The notes: generated from the sequence alone by a model not told the origin. Shown: positions 1 through 11,635, numbered from the stretch's first letter. The stretch is DNA of 64,000 nucleotides from Tubulanus polymorphus (GCF_964204645.1 NC_134032.1:10904275-10968274), one strand, 5' to 3'. Translations and numbers: made by a program.

Positions 1-198
1 AAGTTAGCAATCAATCAGAAAGTATAGCATTTCGCTAGAGTTAACTGCTGTAGATATCAGACTGATTGAACAGTTACAGATGTAACATCGAGTGCAGATA
101 CGGAGTACAGGTCACTGCACGAACTTCAGTGATTTGTTCTCATATCTTCCGCCGTCCGTCCGACTAAAACATCGTAACAGTTCAACTCACCTAACCTC

Positions 199-547
199 CC
201 TACCCGACCCTCCCTCACCCCATCCCTCCCGCCCTCCCTCGCCCCATCCCTCCCGCCCTCCCTCACCCCATCCCTCCCACCCTCCTTCAGCCCTTCCCTC
301 CCACCCTCCCAGACCCCTTCCCTCCCGCCCTCCCTCACCCCATCCCTCCCACCCTCCCTCGCCCCTTACCTCCCACCCTCCCAGACCCCTTCCCTACCGC
401 CCTCCCTCCCGCCCTCCCTCCGACCCTTGCTCACCCCACCTCTCCCACCCTCCTTCACCCCACCCCTCCCACCCTCCACCCTCCATCCCCTTCCCTACTG
501 CCCTCCCGCCTAGCCCTCCCTCAATGCCTTCCCTCCTAGCCCTCCTA
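199..547. repeat. C-rich minisatellite (left, copy 1)
   Basis: Imperfect tandem repeat of ~24 bp built on ccctccctcaccccatccctc. The plus strand is almost purely pyrimidine plus some A, so the minus strand carries dense GGGAGGG runs and could form G-quadruplexes. The plus-strand reading of a proline/serine/histidine-rich peptide follows from the repeat and is not evidence of a gene. Confidence 0.9.
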
Positions 548-1824
548 TCTGGCCTCATGTCCCCACAAAAGCCTCATCAACTCTTTCTCCTCTGACATCA
601 CTAAACTCTACAATAACTTCAAAACGATTTGCCATTTTTCACAATCATAGGAAATTCATTAACAATTCGATATCCGCATCATTTACGAGACTCGGAGAAA
701 GAAACGTTCAAAGGATCTCTTTATCGAGGAATTCATTGAAATTATTCCTTTCCATTATTTCTTCGTACAACTTCGTACAACTCCAATCAGTTTCTTTAAT
801 CATTGAATCAATTTCAAGTTTCTGTTTACTGATAAGATTTTCACGGGACGAGTTTGAGTTGTAGAGGCGTTTATCTGCGGATTATCAAACCAAACCTAAG
901 AAACTCAACAATGTTGTAAGGGATGTAGGTGTAATGGGTTCACCTGAACCATCGACCAACCTACAATGCTTTGAGGAGGGCTAACACAAACCAACGACCA
1001 GAATGACGGCTGATTCAGATAGATCCAAACAAATAAGGCTATTTATATTGCTTCACGAATTCAACATATCATCACTCACATTATGAAACCATTAGGGACA
1101 GTGGATAGTCAGATTAAACATCTCCAGAACTTCTACTAGAGGCTTTACAACAGCAAGTTTTTTTTCATGGAATCCTATTCATGATCTTTACTAATTAATG
1201 CAAAATGTTTGATTGTTACACTTAAACCCAGCGGAACAAATTAAAATCCAGCCATATTTCATTACCTGCCATTTTACTTTTTTTACTCTTTTTTGCGAAC
1301 ATTTTAAAACACAGAGAAGTTTTCTCTGATATTAAGTGCTTTCTGTTTTTGAGTCGAGGTAGGAATAGACCCCTGCCCGCTCGCTAAGCCAGCAGGACAC
1401 TAAACCTTCGAATTGCTCTCAGACCCCACTCTTTATATCAGCATTTTATGCCGTTCTATTCTATGACAGAAGCTTACACGTTCGCTTTATTTCTTTTTCT
1501 TTTCATATGGCTTTCGTTTTTTTTTAAATGGCTTTTCTTATTTATCGGCTCACTGGCACTCGTCAGTTCCGACTGGGATCAAGTATAATCTCAAGTGTAA
1601 ATCAAGACAAATAATAGTCAGTGACACTAACATAAATATGTTAGTTGATTTAGAGAATGCCACCAAGTTGCTAATAAAACCACTAGTAGAAGCACTGATA
1701 TACAAAACATATGATTCTTTCCTTTACGACGTCACTTATAGTTCCACGCAAATCATTTCATTCTCAAACTTAGATATATAAATTATGTTTCTATTGAATC
1801 CTATGGCTTTTTAGACCTTTCATT

Positions 1825-2150
1825 CATAGCCGTGGTTTGGTGATCATGGACTCAAAGTTTGGTTGATGACCCTGGTTCGGTGATCATAGAGTCAAAATTT
1901 AGTTCATGGCCCTGGTTTTGGGACCATAGACTTTGAGCTGGAGACCTAGAGGCAGAGTTTGCTTCATGGCCACGATTTGGGGAATGTTGAGTTGTTTGGT
2001 CACCACGGAGGCTACTGAAAATTTGGTTTTGAGTTTTGGACCATATAGGTTAAATTTCGTTCGTGGCTTTGGTTTGATAATCCGAGAATAAGGTTGGCTC
2101 ATAGCCCTCATAAAAGATAAATTAGTTTCATGGCCCTGGTTTGGTAACTA
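1825..2150. repeat. Degenerate ~50-bp tandem repeat
   Basis: Several imperfect units built around catggccctggtttggtgat and catagactcaaagtttggtt repeat through this stretch. The same block occurs at about 34038-34365 and 63295-63615 in the other copies. No coding function is visible. The rest of 548-2939 is AT-rich with no recognisable gene. Confidence 0.65.
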
Positions 2151-2939
2151 TACAAAGGTATAGATAGGAGGAATTTTCAAAATATACATAGATTAATATC
2201 CGTATCTACAGTATATAATCATCTTGAAGTAAAAAATGAGGTAATCAAAAACTGACGGTTCAGTCGGCAGTGGCGAGCACCAAAGGTTTTGGGTCCTCTC
2301 CAAGAATAATTCAGAATTTCCATACATTACACGGGGAGCAGTTGACAATAAAATGATCACTGCTGAGCAAAACATAATATTGAGTGTCGCATGTTTTGAA
2401 AAGGAGCATTGGACTATGGAGACACGGCCATCCGCACGTGATCACATGAATGAAGTGAAATAAATATATACACTGAAAAGGTTCAAAATCTGTGTAATAA
2501 TCAATTAATGATATCTCAGATATAAGTCACTAATAAAGTAATGACATAATGCACTAATTAGAGTCTACAATGATGCATCGAACAAAGTCTAAGCTACGTG
2601 ATCTGACTAACTGATCACTGATCAAATCTACAGTAGAATATTAACTGCGGAGTATGAAGTAACCTTCATAAACTGATATGATTATGAAATATGAGTACTG
2701 TAACTGTCAATAATCATAAGTATTGTAAGTAAACATACGTGAAAATATACACAATTCCCTTATTATTAAAGTGGAGTTTATGAAAAAAAAAATGAACGCG
2801 TTTCCTACAATTCCTATACAAGTAAATCGTAAAGAATTTAATCAATCGAGGATTCTCAAAAACCTTATACGGAAATAATCCTATACTCTGTAACTACGAT
2901 ATATGGGTTTTGTCAAAATGGCAACGAAAAATAACTATC

Positions 2940-3145
2940 ACCACCCAACCTACCACCCACCGAGATCCAACACCACTACCCCACCACCCAGCCCCTACAC
3001 TCCCACCCACCTAGACCTCCCCCAGCCCTACCACAGCCCCACCCTCCCTCAAACGAATTCCTCCCACCCTCCCTCACCCCTTCCCTCCCACCCTCCCTCT
3101 ATCCCTGCCTCCCTCCGACCCTACCCACCCTCCCCAAACCCTGCG
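2940..3145. repeat. C-rich minisatellite (right, copy 1)
   Basis: Second C-rich tract of the foldback element, with cacccaccgag-type and ccctccctcacccc units. It has the same strand orientation as the left tract although the flanking arms are inverted, so it is not simply part of the inverted arm. The copy 2 counterpart at 35160-35440 has more units. Confidence 0.85.
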
Positions 3146-3377
3146 GTTAGGCGAGTTGAAATGTAACGATGTTTTAGTCACATGGACGTAAGATAAGAGA
3201 ACAAATCACTGAAGTAATGCAGTAATCTGTACTCTGTATCCGCACACGATGTTACATGTACCTATAACTGTTCAATCAGTCTGATATCTACAGCAGTGAA
3301 ATGTACGGAAATCCTAACTTAAAAGAAGATACACATCTGATTGTCAGAAAGGACCACAGTGTTGTGTCATTGATATC

Positions 3378-3611
3378 AGGGACCAGTTTCATATCGATAA
3401 TGAATAAAATTTGAAACCTGTACATCCGCTTTACAAACCTTATAGAGAGACAAACTAACCCGACATGAACTATGCCTTAATAAATAAACACAGATATCGG
3501 TAGGGGAAGTTTGAATTTTGGAATTTTGAGGGGATTGAATGGATATATAAATGCAACAGCTCACTGTAATTTCATTTCAAAACATGGTTAATCACTATGA
3601 AACTGGTCCCT
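3378..3611. mobile_element. MITE-like element, 234 bp
   Basis: A perfect 15-bp terminal inverted repeat, agggaccagtttcat (3378-3392) and atgaaactggtccct (3597-3611), encloses an AT-rich body with no coding potential. The copy 2 equivalent is 35673-35918, and there the terminal repeats are unchanged while the interior differs by a short indel. The class is inferred from structure only. Confidence 0.6.
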
Positions 3612-3675
3612 TTAATCAAATCAACAACTGGTAAACAATCATAATTGAATGGTACTTATCTTGAATTTCGAGTTA

Positions 3676-4003
3676 GTGATTCCTGATTTCCTGTGCTGAA
3701 TTCAAGAAAGTCTCATTGTAAAACAGTGATTCCTGGTGTCCTGTGCTGAATCCAAGTAAGTCTCATTGTAAAACTGTGATTCCTGATGTCCTGTGCTGAA
3801 TCCAAGAAAGTCTCATTGTAAAACTGTGATTCCTGATGTCCTGTGCTGAATCCAAGAAAGTCTTATTGTAAAACAGTGATTCCTGATGTCCTGTGCTGAA
3901 TCCAAGAAAGTCTTATTGTGAAACAGTGATTTCTGATGTCCTATGCTGCATTCAAGAAAGTCTTACAAAACAGTGATTCCTTGTTGTCCAGTGCTAATTC
4001 CAA
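3676..4003. repeat. 50-bp minisatellite, copy 1
   Basis: Six full units and one partial unit with an exact 50-bp spacing (gtgattcc at 3676, 3726, 3776, 3826, 3876, 3926). The unit contains gtgctgaatccaagaaagtc. Units differ by single substitutions. The downstream 4004-4288 is unremarkable AT-rich sequence. Confidence 0.95.
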
Positions 4004-4721
4004 GCCTCCAAAGGACCTATAATAGACAAATATAAGGTTGTTTCTCTCCCTAGAAATAACTGCAGAATCATCAAATCAAATATTCAAACTTACATATTCA
4101 GTGTTCACCCAAATCTTAGTTCATTCATTCAGGAGGCTTCTCTATCTGCGGTCTAGGTTTTACATTCACAGTTGAACTTGAAATATACATAAAGGAATGT
4201 TCAAGGAATAAAAACAAAATGAATAAATTCACAGGGAAGCACAGGAACACAACTTCAAATTTTAAAGAATCATTTTCGGAATTAGATTACAACGCGGCGA
4301 GGCGACGCCCATGATATCTGAGGTGAATTATATTTGCACCATTTTAACCCATGTTATAAACACTTACCGAATATTGATATACTGAATTCTGGGGTGCGAA
4401 GGGAGGCTGGTTATGTTTGGAATAAGGTGGGATTTTTGCATGTTCATGTTTTATGTTGGAGACCGCCATTTTCTTGTGCGCTGAATTAAGGTCAAACCAG
4501 TGGACACAATGACCACATACGTCATAATATCCCGGATTCGCGCGTCGCGCATGTCAGAAGTTTACAACGTCGATATTGAGGCTAGGTTTTTGTTCTTTTG
4601 CTATTTCTTAAGTTAGAATTCCACATAATATTCAAAGGATTTATTCTCAGCTGTTTTAACCTATAAATCATCAGTTTTTTGCATAAAATGACTCTAAGTC
4701 CATGATTTCAGTTTCTATCGC

Positions 4722-4950
4722 TAGACTGTCGTGGCAGTCCCGATGCCATTTAGGTTCGAATCCCTGCAGGGTAAGATGGCACAGGACTTTTTGAATGACT
4801 GACTGTCAAATGACTTCAGCGTTGATTAACTTGTCCTTGATTTTTTATCCTGAAATACAGAATTGTCCCTTTTATTCATTAGATAGATTTCACGCGACTT
4901 GGTTTGGTGTCCCTTACAAACCCATCGCACTTGCCGAAAATGAAACTGTA
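4722..4950 (+). mobile_element. tRNA-derived SINE
   Basis: A tRNA-like head has an A-box-like segment (ctagactgtcgtggcag) and a B-box (aggttcgaatccctgc near 4752). The body ends around tgtcccttacaaac. A partial relative lies at 51678-51810, where tgtcccttacaaat recurs after the same head sequence. The head resembles Pol III promoter elements, but family assignment needs a repeat library. Confidence 0.6.
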
Positions 4951-5525
4951 TCTGCCTTTTGATGCTCATGCGGAATACAGAAATTCTTCCTTCGGATTTC
5001 TAGGCCGAGTCAAGATTCATTTTTCAATCACTTTAAAAATCTATGTATGAAATCTCAGTCAAAAGCCATTTCAAAGTATAACCGTATTTCAAGTTCAGCC
5101 CAGTCAATGTACATAGAAAAATACCAACAAAGAAAAACCAAAAACAAACCGCAAATATTCAATATTTCGATGTTAAACTCACTCAGATAAAAATCTTAAG
5201 TCTCTCGACAGATTCCTTATTCCCATAGAATTTCCATTATCAATTTCATGAATAAGTAATTTAGATAAGCTCTGAAAAGATCACGTATAAACATTGCTGC
5301 AGTGGGTATTAACTACTCGATATTAAAAGGCACAAAGAATCCATACATATTCTAGAAAAATCTATACCTAAGAGGTTGAGTTTAAGATAAAGAAAGGTAT
5401 CAGATATACATCAAATGGTTAACCATTTTCGAGATAAGTATCTGATGACGATGATACACCGATCTTTTGTGAGGAGTATCTCTAGAACCTAGATCAAATA
5501 ACCTTTTCCGAGCAGCCTTACTCTC
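4948..5525. repeat. Duplicated block (with 13272-13860)
   Basis: Nearly identical to 13272-13860 and to 42420-43000 of copy 2, including catgcggaatacagaaattc and the long AT-rich stretch after it. It marks the left edge of the older inner duplication that produced the two vWA gene units. No coding function is visible. Confidence 0.85.
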
Positions 5526-6010
5526 TAAACCTCAGTAAGACGGTTCACACGGAACATAAAACAGAAGGCTTTTTTGGGTAGTTTCGACTTTTCTTGTTTC
5601 GGAGCATCACACACGAAATCCTTTCTGTTTCTTTTTTCCGGGTTGTGTCTCCCTGTGTATGGCCTGGGCATAAAACACGAACTATATATACAACCATTTT
5701 CTTTTATGAATGGACAAATCACTTACAAAAATGATGACTGAAATTGAATTTGATCGCTGAAAGATTTCCCTTCTTCTGGGATAAGTGATTTTCTTTGGTT
5801 TGGAGGGCTAGGGTTGGTGACGGTTTCAGTTTGAAATATACGCCGGTAGTTGCGTCCTGCGCATGCTCACTGGACGGTAACGATCTTGGTTCCTCTTATC
5901 ATGCGGATGTTGAATTTCAATTTTCGATCCGTGAAACACCTCTACGTACGTTCATCGAAGCACGAGTTGATATGTGCTACTGCGGCAATCGAAGATTCCA
6001 AAAAATATCG
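5522..6010 (-). repeat. Inverted copy of the pre-vWA block
   Basis: Reverse complement of sequence that also lies in direct orientation at 7862-8260, 18226-18720, 36590-37020 and 47210-47720. The shared stretch includes cgattgccgcagtagcacac. With 7862-8260 it forms a large imperfect palindrome spanning ~2.7 kb. The short peptide frames it contains repeat with the block and are not treated as genes. Confidence 0.8.
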
Positions 6011-6040
6011 TTGAATCTCGTTACTACACATTTAAGGCCA

Positions 6041-6101
6041 CCGCACACGGCACCGAAAAAAACGTTTTTTTTTTCATGTTTTTTTGCTATGCCGTGTGCG
6101 G
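6041..6101. other. Perfect 12-bp hairpin, MITE remnant
   Basis: ccgcacacggca (6041-6052) and tgccgtgtgcgg (6090-6101) are perfect inverted repeats around a T-rich loop of 37 nt. The stem resembles the ends of the intron 3 element of the vWA genes (atcgcacac / gtgtgcgat), so it may be a deleted relative. Confidence 0.55.
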
Positions 6102-6439
6102 GGGAGTCAAAACACAAAACGCCGAACATTATTCCCTGGCCTTGACTGACCTTGCTGGTTATCGAAATATATTGAAATATACAATAATCTTGACCCGCAA
6201 GTTTCATTTAGCCGAAATATTGGGTTTTATCTTCTCTGATTTAATGCTTATAATATGCAGTAACTGGATAATATATTATAGGAACTGAATAAATCTCTAC
6301 CCGCACTACGAGCTTCCTGCTGCACATACGTCGTTCGTACATTTGATTTTTTTCTAACACTGGAAGAAAGGTCGAAAAGATACACAATTTCCGTCTAAGT
6401 CGAACGAGATAAATCCTACAATAATTCGAGCGAAGATGT

Positions 6440-6700
6440 GAAAACAGTCTGGTTTAAAAGTAACACCGCAGTCCGATCGTTAGCCGAATCATTAAGATAG
6501 AACAAGTTCTATTTCCTACGGTCGGATCGTCGTAGCCAATCAGCGACGAGTTTTGCATCACATGACTTTAAGACTCGGAGACGATTGAGTCGTAGTCGAC
6601 CTGAAAGATCGTGAGACAAACGAATCAGCAATCAGTGGTCACGTGTTTACTACCGCTGTTCATACGACCATTTAGTCGCGGGTCGTAAGTCAACCTGAGC
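6440..6700. mobile_element. Degenerate MITE, relative of 16883-17192
   Basis: Aligns to the MITE upstream of vWA type 2: both contain gatcgtcgtagccaatcagc and end near gggtcgtaagtc. The left terminal repeat here is eroded. The following 6700-7860 parallels 17193-18225, an AT-rich upstream region in which I see no gene. Confidence 0.5.
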
Positions 6701-7861
6701 TTAGCTTTTAATTGACTATATATATATTTTCTTCACTGCCTTCCTCGGCAAGTTTTCCGAAAATGGATTTCTTAATTGTTACTTGATAATTATTATCACC
6801 AGCCCGATCCAGACCGGAACAAGGTAAATTCAGATAATTTCATCATTCTTCTTAAAAATGATAAATTCAATCATAATTATTTGTACATATCCCCCTTAAA
6901 AGCCTTTTAAGGATATGTGAAAAAGATTGTGATTATTATTTTAATATCTACAAATTGTCAACACTAAACATGGTCCAAGTTACTTCTAAAGACCTTGTAA
7001 TTGTTATTTTGCCGGCTGTACTCTCACTGGTGTCGCTTGTACCTGGCAAATAGCCGACCTTGGAGGGATAACTGAAGGTCAACCCACTTGAGCGGCGATC
7101 CTTTGTCGTCTGGATGGAATTTTAAATAAGCTAACATTGTAGAACCCGTCAATCAAAATTACCAGCAGGCACTTCTATCATCTGCTGAGTGCTCTACTGT
7201 TCAAATTGTCGTTCTACAGTCATTTTACAGCCGATTTGATTTCATTAACTCTTCATTTTCAATAGCATGGCGCAGCTGTGTCGTGGTCAACACAGTATCC
7301 AAACAAGAATAAGAACAAGGCTGTGTAGAGAACCCGTTATCGCTGCTTTGCAGCTATATTTAGGAATTGAAATTTGGCCGAACTAATTACATTAACCCTA
7401 GCGTCCATCCTATCTAACCAGAATGGTAGACATTGGCTTTGTGTTACAATAAAGGGGAACCACTGAAACTGTTACTCCAGCATCGTCCAAATCAATGCAT
7501 TTCAAATTAACTTTCAAACTAGATTCTTTGGCTTCCGATTTCAAAGGTTGTCGGTTTGGATGCGGAAGGTTGATCCAAAGGTAGATTGATTCGCTTTTAA
7601 AAGAAATATGCAGGAGAAGTATGAATATGCATATATAAAGGGTGAATTCAGGGAATTATTTCTAAGAACTTGTCACATCCCAAAAGGGAACATTGATGTC
7701 CAGTATTAGGCAATATAAAAATGCACCCAATTTCGTTGTTGACAAAATGAAAAAGGGCACTCAAAAATTGATGCAAGTCTCTCGAGTTCCCATGGAGCCG
7801 CCCTTAGCGGAACTGGACATAGAAGACCGAACATCTAAGAAAGAATCATGTCGATCCAAGT

Positions 7862-8260
7862 GGAATCCTCGATTGCCGCAGTAGCACACATCAACTCGCG
7901 CTTCGATGCACGTACGAAGGTGTTTCACGGATCGAAAATTGAAATTCACCAAACGCATATTACATGTACACTAGAATAAGCAAAAAGAGCCAATATCGTT
8001 ACCGTCCAGTGGGCACGCAACTACCGGTTTTTAATTTCAAATTGAAACCGCCATCAACCCAAGCCCTCCGAACCAAAGAAAATCACCCATCCTAAAAGAA
8101 ATGAATACTTTCAGCGAGCAGAAACAAATTCGCAAAAGAATGGTTTATATATGAATTATGTATAGTTCGTATTTAATGCCTAGGCCATACACAGGTGGGA
8201 CACAACCCGGAAACAAGAAACAGAAACGATTTTCTGGCTTTCTGTGTGCGATGCTCCGAA
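7862..8260 (+). repeat. Pre-vWA repeated block, type 1 copy 1
   Basis: Direct relative of 18226-18720 (before vWA type 2), 36590-37020 and 47210-47720, and inverted at 5522-6010. It lies 1.2-1.6 kb upstream of the vWA promoter. It is either a dispersed repeat or duplicated upstream regulatory DNA; sequence alone does not decide. Confidence 0.7.
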
Positions 8261-8311
8261 ACACGTAAAGTCGAAACAATCCAAATACGCGTTCCGTAAA
8301 TTAGGCATCCT

Positions 8312-8400
8312 CCTCCGACAGGGATTCGAACCTGATGGCATCGAGATTGCCACGGTACGAAACCCTGCCACACTAGACCGAGTGCGCAGCTACATGCACA
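8312..8400 (-). mobile_element. SINE head, minus strand
   Basis: On the minus strand an A-box-like ctcggtctagtgtggcag is followed by a B-box aggttcgaatccctgtc at tRNA-like spacing. The same head occurs on the plus strand 160 bp away (8555-8660), so the two are facing relatives. Copy 2 equivalent: 37076-37165. Confidence 0.6.
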
Positions 8401-8554
8401 ACTTAAATGATGTCATTGTTAGCTAATCAGAAATCCATTTTATTTTAGCCCGGGTTTTCCCGTTTATAGTTCTTCCGTGAAATTTACCTCAGCGATTATA
8501 CAACGAGCAATCTGATTGGTGCCGCAAGTTTTCGTGCGGCAAAGCTTCGCATGT

Positions 8555-8660
8555 ACCTGTGCACCGGTCTACTGTGACAGGGGTTGGGTGTTCGGATGCC
8601 GTCAGGTTCGAAACCCTGCCGAGGAGGATGTAAATTGGGGTAACTTGATACAATCATTCA
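8555..8660 (+). mobile_element. SINE head, plus strand
   Basis: A-box-like accggtctactgtgacagg and B-box caggttcgaaaccctgcc in plus orientation, followed by an AT-rich body containing ttggggtaacttgagac-like sequence that recurs inverted near 8990. The copy 2 equivalent is about 37310-37420. The remainder up to 9420 shows no gene. Confidence 0.6.
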
Positions 8661-9422
8661 TTGGTGATTTTTTAAATGCAGCCCGGGGACTTACCTACAA
8701 TCCACCCAAATGGTCAACAAATTGATCAACAATCTTCAGTTCTAGGCTCGACGAAAAATATCTCTATTGATTTTCTAAATCCTTTTTTTTAAACAAGGTA
8801 AACCCGAGGTGAGGGGTGACTTAAGACATACAAAAGATAACACAGAATTTTAGTGAAATGAACATTTAAGTTGTTCTTAACTCCTTTGGTTAAGAGTCTG
8901 GCAAAAAAGGCCGACTCATGGTTGGGTCCTGTACCTTCACGCATCCATTGGAGAAATGGCCTGTATGAAGACGTAACCTCAGTGAAGATGTAAGTCGGGT
9001 TGACTTGAGACACTGGTTTGGATGAACATCCCACTCCAGCTCATTGTGATCTTGTACTAACACTTTTACTAACAAATTTAATTTATACTATCTGAAAATC
9101 TATCCGAATCCATTCTATGCATTAAACTTATAGAGAAAATGAAACTAAAGAACGATACACCAATGACTATCAGCCATATCATCTCAAAGTCACCACAATT
9201 TACGGTTTCTGTTTTACGTTTCGGGTGAACATCTTGCTGTGAAGTTAGAGAAAGAGGTTTTGTGGGCGTTGAAAAATTTTCATCAAAAAAGAATATTTGA
9301 AATATATACATTAAAAAACATTCATATATAAATTATAGATTTTGCGCCGGGAGAAATTGAGTACCACTCACCCCATTTTTAATCTAAACTAATTCAAAAA
9401 CACCCGGCAGCTATTCTTTCTG

Positions 9423-9503
9423 TATAAATAACGCCACATTTACCGGTCTAGAAATCAACTATTGTTTCAGTAACCAACGCTGTATTCGTGCTGTACTTTC
9501 AAG
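9423..9503 (+). promoter_or_regulatory. Core promoter and 5' UTR exon, vWA type 1 copy 1
   Basis: TATAAATA at 9423-9430 lies about 30 bp before the likely start of a short noncoding exon that ends at 9503 with a strong donor (caag|gtaagt). The cggcagctatt block, TATA box, caactattgtttcagtaacc and the donor are conserved at all four vWA genes, which supports a shared core promoter. The exact start site is inferred. Confidence 0.75.
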
Positions 9504-9682
9504 GTAAGTTGCTTAAACAAAATCAAAATTTCGTGCTTCTTGTTTGAAAGCGCAACTGATTTACGTCTCCAGGTCTGTTGGTAAAGTCACAGTCGGTCGG
9601 TTGAGGTGTTCACGCCATTTTCTTCTGATAGGTATTTTATTCATTTTATCTCTATTAATTTCTATTTCACGTTCAGCTGAAA

Positions 9683-11533
9683 ATGACTGCAATCTTCTAC
9701 GGGATGCTATTGGTAGTCGCGTTCGTGTTGGCGCCGGTGGCAGTGATGGCGCACCCTCCCGTCTTGTCGGACTCAATACCAGGTAAAACGTGTTTATTTT
9801 TGTTAGCAGTGTTTGCTTCTATACTTTTCCCAGTAATTATGAAATAACGGCACCAAACGTATAAATGTGGCCAGGGTTCAACAAACCATTCAGTGCTGTA
9901 GATACGTATTGAATTATTCTTATAAATTAGTTAATTTATTCTACGAACCTATAAATGCTTCTTCAAGTAGCGTATATTAGTAGCCTATCCGGCGACAGCT
10001 AGAATTTATGAATATAGCACTAATCTAGTGAATTTGTCAAGCTCCAAAAAAGTCATGATTTTATCTATTTTAGTTTGTTTCAAAGACACTGATGTTGTTC
10101 TCATGCTGGACCAGAGTGGAAGTTTGAGAAACGGAATAAATAATCAAGGACCAAATCACATACCGACTGTCAGGAAAGCAGCGGGAGACATCGTCAAAGG
10201 CTTGCCGCTTCCTGTTGAAAATAATCCAGCGATTTACGGGGTAACATTAGAATGTCGAAAGCCCATCGCACTAAAATTTTTGATTGCCTATTTCTTAAAA
10301 ATTGAACGAATTTTCCATTAACGCTTAGCTGATCACGTAACCTATGGAACAAATGATTTTAAGCTTAAAATCGTTGTACTGATTGGAAATATGAATTAAG
10401 CCATAGCTACTAAACAACAAATCTTTGAGTTTAACTTAACTTGACCAATCAGAATATTTTATGAATAATTTTACATTAAATATAAGCTTACTGATTTGAG
10501 TTTTTTTCTAAGTTATCTTTTAGGTAGAAGCGTATAGATTATCATGTTCATACGGTATTTCCATATTAACAATGTAAATTGTTTATTCTCAGATGGGGGT
10601 GTACATGTTTTCGGGAGCAGCTGAACAGCTCATAGTTCAACAAATGACCGAGTTGCAAACGATGCAAGACGTTGATAATATCGTGACTAAAATCGATAAT
10701 GCAAACATTAACCACGGCCAGACGCATACAGATACAGCGCTGAAGAATGTCCGAGAACAGGTAGATTGATATAGTTGTCTCAGAAAGAACCATCTTGTAC
10801 TTTCATCACAATTTTGAAATTGAGTATCAGATTATAGTTATTGTCACATGATTTGGCATCGTTGCGTGCAAGGGTTTAGTTGCCTTTGCACTATTGGTGA
10901 TGCAACCGAATCCATCATTTGGTCATTAGTACTTCTCGAGAGAGATAGGGGCAAATTTTCAATCAGATCTTGATGTGCAGGTGAATACGTAAACTGATTC
11001 ATTACTCACACGCCACAGTAAGAACATCGAAAATCTTGACCATAGCGTGCTGCCCCTATATAAACCATTGGCGGTGAATACGTGAACTAATCGAGTAATC
11101 GCATGCCACTGTAAGAATATTGAGCTGTGTAATATGATGCTCGTTGGATATGTGTATTTTTCCTCGAAATTCCCCCAAATCATCATGAAATATTTTCATT
11201 CACTTTCAGATGTTGCCGAACAGTCGCCCAGACGTAAACAACACGGTCGTATTGATCACTGACGGCGAAATCTTCAAAGGGAACGAGTTTATTGATATCG
11301 CAGAAGGCTTATTGCTCGAGCAGGCGGATAAACTACGAAGCCCCAACACCCGCATCATCGGGGTCGGGGTCGGAGCAAAACTGCCGCAATTCAAGGAGCA
11401 GTTGAAGAAAGTGGTCAGTCAACCGGTGAACGCAAACTACTTCGAAATAGAAGATTGGGTCAACGTCGAGCATTTTCTGGCGAGCACGATCGTGGCCACG
11501 ATAACATGTCCTCCGATGTGCCCACCACAGTAA
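9683..11533 (+). CDS. Secreted vWA-domain protein, type 1 (copy 1)
   Basis: Spliced CDS of 252 codons: 9683-9782, 10074-10240, 10593-10760, 11210-11533, preceded by a noncoding exon ending at 9503 and an acceptor at 9676. All introns are GT-AG and the phases (1, 0, 0) close the frame exactly. Residues 1-23 are a signal peptide with likely cleavage after VMA. The rest is one vWA domain, starting at DVVLMLDQSGS, with a complete MIDAS: D46, S48, S50, T133 (GQTHTDTAL) and D163 (LITDGE). There is one Cys before the domain and two in the short C-terminal tail (CPPMC). Such domains bind protein ligands through a divalent metal ion. A secreted extracellular-matrix, adhesion or immune role is possible, but nothing here specifies the ligand. 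Intron 3 is about 260 bp shorter than in copy 2. Confidence 0.88.
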
Positions 11534-11635
11534 CATGTCCTATGATGTGCACATAAGTCAAATCATACAGATGAGCCCTATATCTGTTCATCTATATTCA
11601 GTCGTATTCCGAAGAAACGTCATATGAAATCAAGC

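Larger units (their letters stand above)
1..3320. mobile_element. Foldback-like element with long inverted ends
   Basis: The left ~198 bp and the right ~173 bp (3148-3320) are imperfect reverse complements. Shared stretches include ctgctgtagatatcagactg near the left end, which matches the reverse complement of cagtctgatatctacagcag near 3280, and also actaaaacatcgt. Inside each arm lies a C-rich minisatellite, and the interior has no convincing coding sequence or transposase. Inverted ends with internal tandem repeats are typical of foldback transposons or large MITEs, so mobility is inferred. No target-site duplication was identified. Confidence 0.55.
4289..7861. other. 3.57 kb segment present only in copy 1
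   Basis: Copy 2 runs directly from attagatt to ggaatcctcg at 36589, whereas copy 1 has 3573 bp between these points. The segment holds a SINE, a second copy of the block also seen at 13272-13860, an inverted copy of the block at 7862-8260, and DNA homologous to the upstream region of vWA type 2 (about 17000-18220). The last point favours a deletion in copy 2 over an insertion here. No gene is supported inside it; the short frames at 5795-6145 and 5974-6288 fall in repeated DNA. Confidence 0.85.

Noticed and set aside
92-595. 167-codon proline-rich plus-strand frame, also at 32404-32862 and 61638-62006
   Set aside because: It is translated C-rich minisatellite; length and content change with repeat number and no splice or promoter context supports a gene.
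5795-6145. 116-codon plus-strand frame
   Set aside because: It falls in the inverted pre-vWA block and a MITE remnant; the direct copies of the block do not keep it.
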